64,000 bases of DNA. It comes from Pseudopedobacter sp038243635. Its GTDB lineage: Bacteria; Bacteroidota; Bacteroidia; Sphingobacteriales; Sphingobacteriaceae. The notes under the pieces were generated by a model. It saw nothing but the letters and a program-made list of their open reading frames with translations. It was not told the origin of the DNA and ran no database searches. The stretch lies in NCBI GenBank assembly GCA_038243635.1, contig JBBSQW010000005.1, forward strand, positions 1 to 64,000, written 5' to 3'. A program made the translations under genes and the position numbers. Positions 63,166-64,000 of the stretch are shown here, in pieces (the stretch's first letter is position 1; each line of letters begins with the position of its first letter).

Positions 63166-63237
63166 AACATTAACTTTATCGCTGTATAAGAATTGAGCAT
63201 GGTTTTTGTTAATTCTGTTTATTTTAAGACACATCAA

Positions 63238-64000
63238 ATGGAAGATAAAGTTAGAGTTAGATTTGCTCCTAGTCCAACCGGAGGACTGCATATTGGCGGG
63301 GTAAGAACTATTTTGTTCAATTACCTTTTTGCCAAGCACCATAATGGTGAATTTATTTTGAGAATTGAGGATACAGATCAAACTCGCTTTGTTGAAGATG
63401 CCGAAGATTATATTTACTCTTGCCTACACTGGTGCGGTATTAAAGCTAACGAGGGTATACGCGAGGGTGGTGATTATGGTCCTTACCGTCAGAGTGAAAG
63501 AAAATCAATTTATCGGGAGTATGCTGAAAAACTGGTTGCTGCCGGATATGCCTATTACGCATTTGATACTGCAGAAGAATTAGAAAGTAAAAGACAGGTA
63601 ATTGAAAATTTTAGATATGATCACAGTTCTAGAAAGCAGTTGAGAAACTCTTTAACCATTCCACATGAAGCAGTAGAGAGCTTAATAAAAGGAGGTGCGC
63701 CACATGTTATCCGTATAAAAATGCCAGATGATGAGCAGATCGTTTTTAACGATTTGATTCGTGGAGATATTGCTTTTCACAGTAGCGAAGTGGATGATAA
63801 AGTTTTGCTTAAAGCGGATGGAATGCCTACCTACCATTTAGCAGTGGTAGTGGATGACTATTTGATGAAAATTAGTCACGTTTTTAGAGGCGAAGAATGG
63901 TTACCATCTGCACCGGTACATATTTTACTTTGGAAATATTTTGGTTGGGCCCATGAAATGCCAAAATGGGCACATTTACCGTTGATTTTAAAACCAGACG
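63238..64000 (+). CDS. gltX: Glutamyl-tRNA synthetase, 5' part
   Basis: Charges tRNA-Glu with glutamate. The frame begins at ATG 63238 (MEDKVRVRFAPSPTGGLHIGG) and runs open past the window end, so only the first 254 residues are seen. The class I HIGH motif appears as HIGG, followed by RTILFNYLFAKHHNGEFILRIEDTDQTR, DDYLMKISHVFRGEEWLPSAP. The KMSKS motif and anticodon-binding domain lie beyond the window. Glu-specific rather than Gln-specific, from the ILRIEDTD and PTGGLHIGG motifs. Repeat DNA precedes it. Confidence 0.96.
   Translation, partial: MEDKVRVRFAPSPTGGLHIGGVRTILFNYLFAKHHNGEFILRIEDTDQTRFVEDAEDYIYSCLHWCGIKANEGIREGGDYGPYRQSERKSIYREYAEKLVAAGYAYYAFDTAEELESKRQVIENFRYDHSSRKQLRNSLTIPHEAVESLIKGGAPHVIRIKMPDDEQIVFNDLIRGDIAFHSSEVDDKVLLKADGMPTYHLAVVVDDYLMKISHVFRGEEWLPSAPVHILLWKYFGWAHEMPKWAHLPLILKPD

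Noticed and set aside
1..64000. tRNA or rRNA genes
   Set aside because: No intergenic stretch shows a T-loop motif such as GGTTCGAATCC in a cloverleaf context or any rRNA-like block.

Overview
The window looks like the chromosome of a Bacteroidota bacterium, most likely a Sphingobacteriaceae member close to Pedobacter. This is inferred from family content. The DNA is AT-rich. Several genes are preceded by the Bacteroidota -7 box TAnnTTTG rather than by Shine-Dalgarno sequences. There is a PorP/SprF protein next to a type-B (gliding-motility) C-terminal-domain protein, a SusC remnant beside GH16 and GH3 glucanases, and a short NuoG. I see no rRNA, tRNA, CRISPR array, prophage or plasmid module.

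Layout. 1-9237: respiratory complex I genes nuoF (3' end only), G, H, I, J, K, L, M, N in one direction, with dispersed repeats between nuoF and nuoG and between nuoH and nuoI. 9289-13318: a tightly packed run of DedA protein, pyrophosphatase, CNNM/CorC-type protein, RsmE and a DUF4159 protein. 13577-17783: outer-membrane barrel, primase DnaG, YraN and an SGNH hydrolase. 18036-22203: PBP4-type D-Ala-D-Ala carboxypeptidase, then the PorP/type-B secretion pair. 22463-30024: a beta-glucan utilisation locus (GH3, GH16, a PKD protein tail and a SusC head fused by a deletion, and a SusR-like membrane regulator transcribed divergently). 30080-38777: TonB-like protein, small membrane protein, a frameshifted outer-membrane protein, a FAS1 lipoprotein, two oxidoreductases and a hybrid histidine kinase. 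38856-44892: coiled-coil protein, RuvX, RecQ and a DUF5686 outer-membrane protein. 44994-50076: hexuronate catabolism genes kduD, kduI, uxaC and an internally deleted kdgK, with a LacI-type operator upstream. 50090-53355: an accessory stretch of lipoproteins around a clostripain-like C11 protease. 53896-59871: SecA, SPOR protein, M20 amidohydrolase, thioredoxin-like protein and a lipoprotein. 60403-64000: Ada-like methyltransferase, a broken REP-associated tyrosine transposase, dipeptide epimerase and the 5' part of gltX.

How the genes work together. The nuo genes encode a proton-pumping NADH:menaquinone oxidoreductase. The glucan locus would cut laminarin-like beta-1,3-glucan outside or on the cell (GH16) and release glucose (GH3) under a sugar-sensing regulator, but its SusC/SusD uptake pair is missing. 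The kdu/uxa genes convert unsaturated and saturated uronic acids toward 2-keto-3-deoxygluconate, whose kinase here is a truncated remnant.

The most notable result is repeated gene decay: a SusC::PKD deletion fusion, an in-frame internal deletion of the PfkB kinase, and single-base frameshifts in an outer-membrane protein and in the transposase. Other points worth attention are a transposase that carries a perfect REP-like palindrome inside its own reading frame, gene starts built out of dispersed repeats (nuoG, DUF4159), and a perfect terminator-like hairpin inside the signal-peptide codons of the DUF5686 gene. I found no clearly new defence or secretion system.
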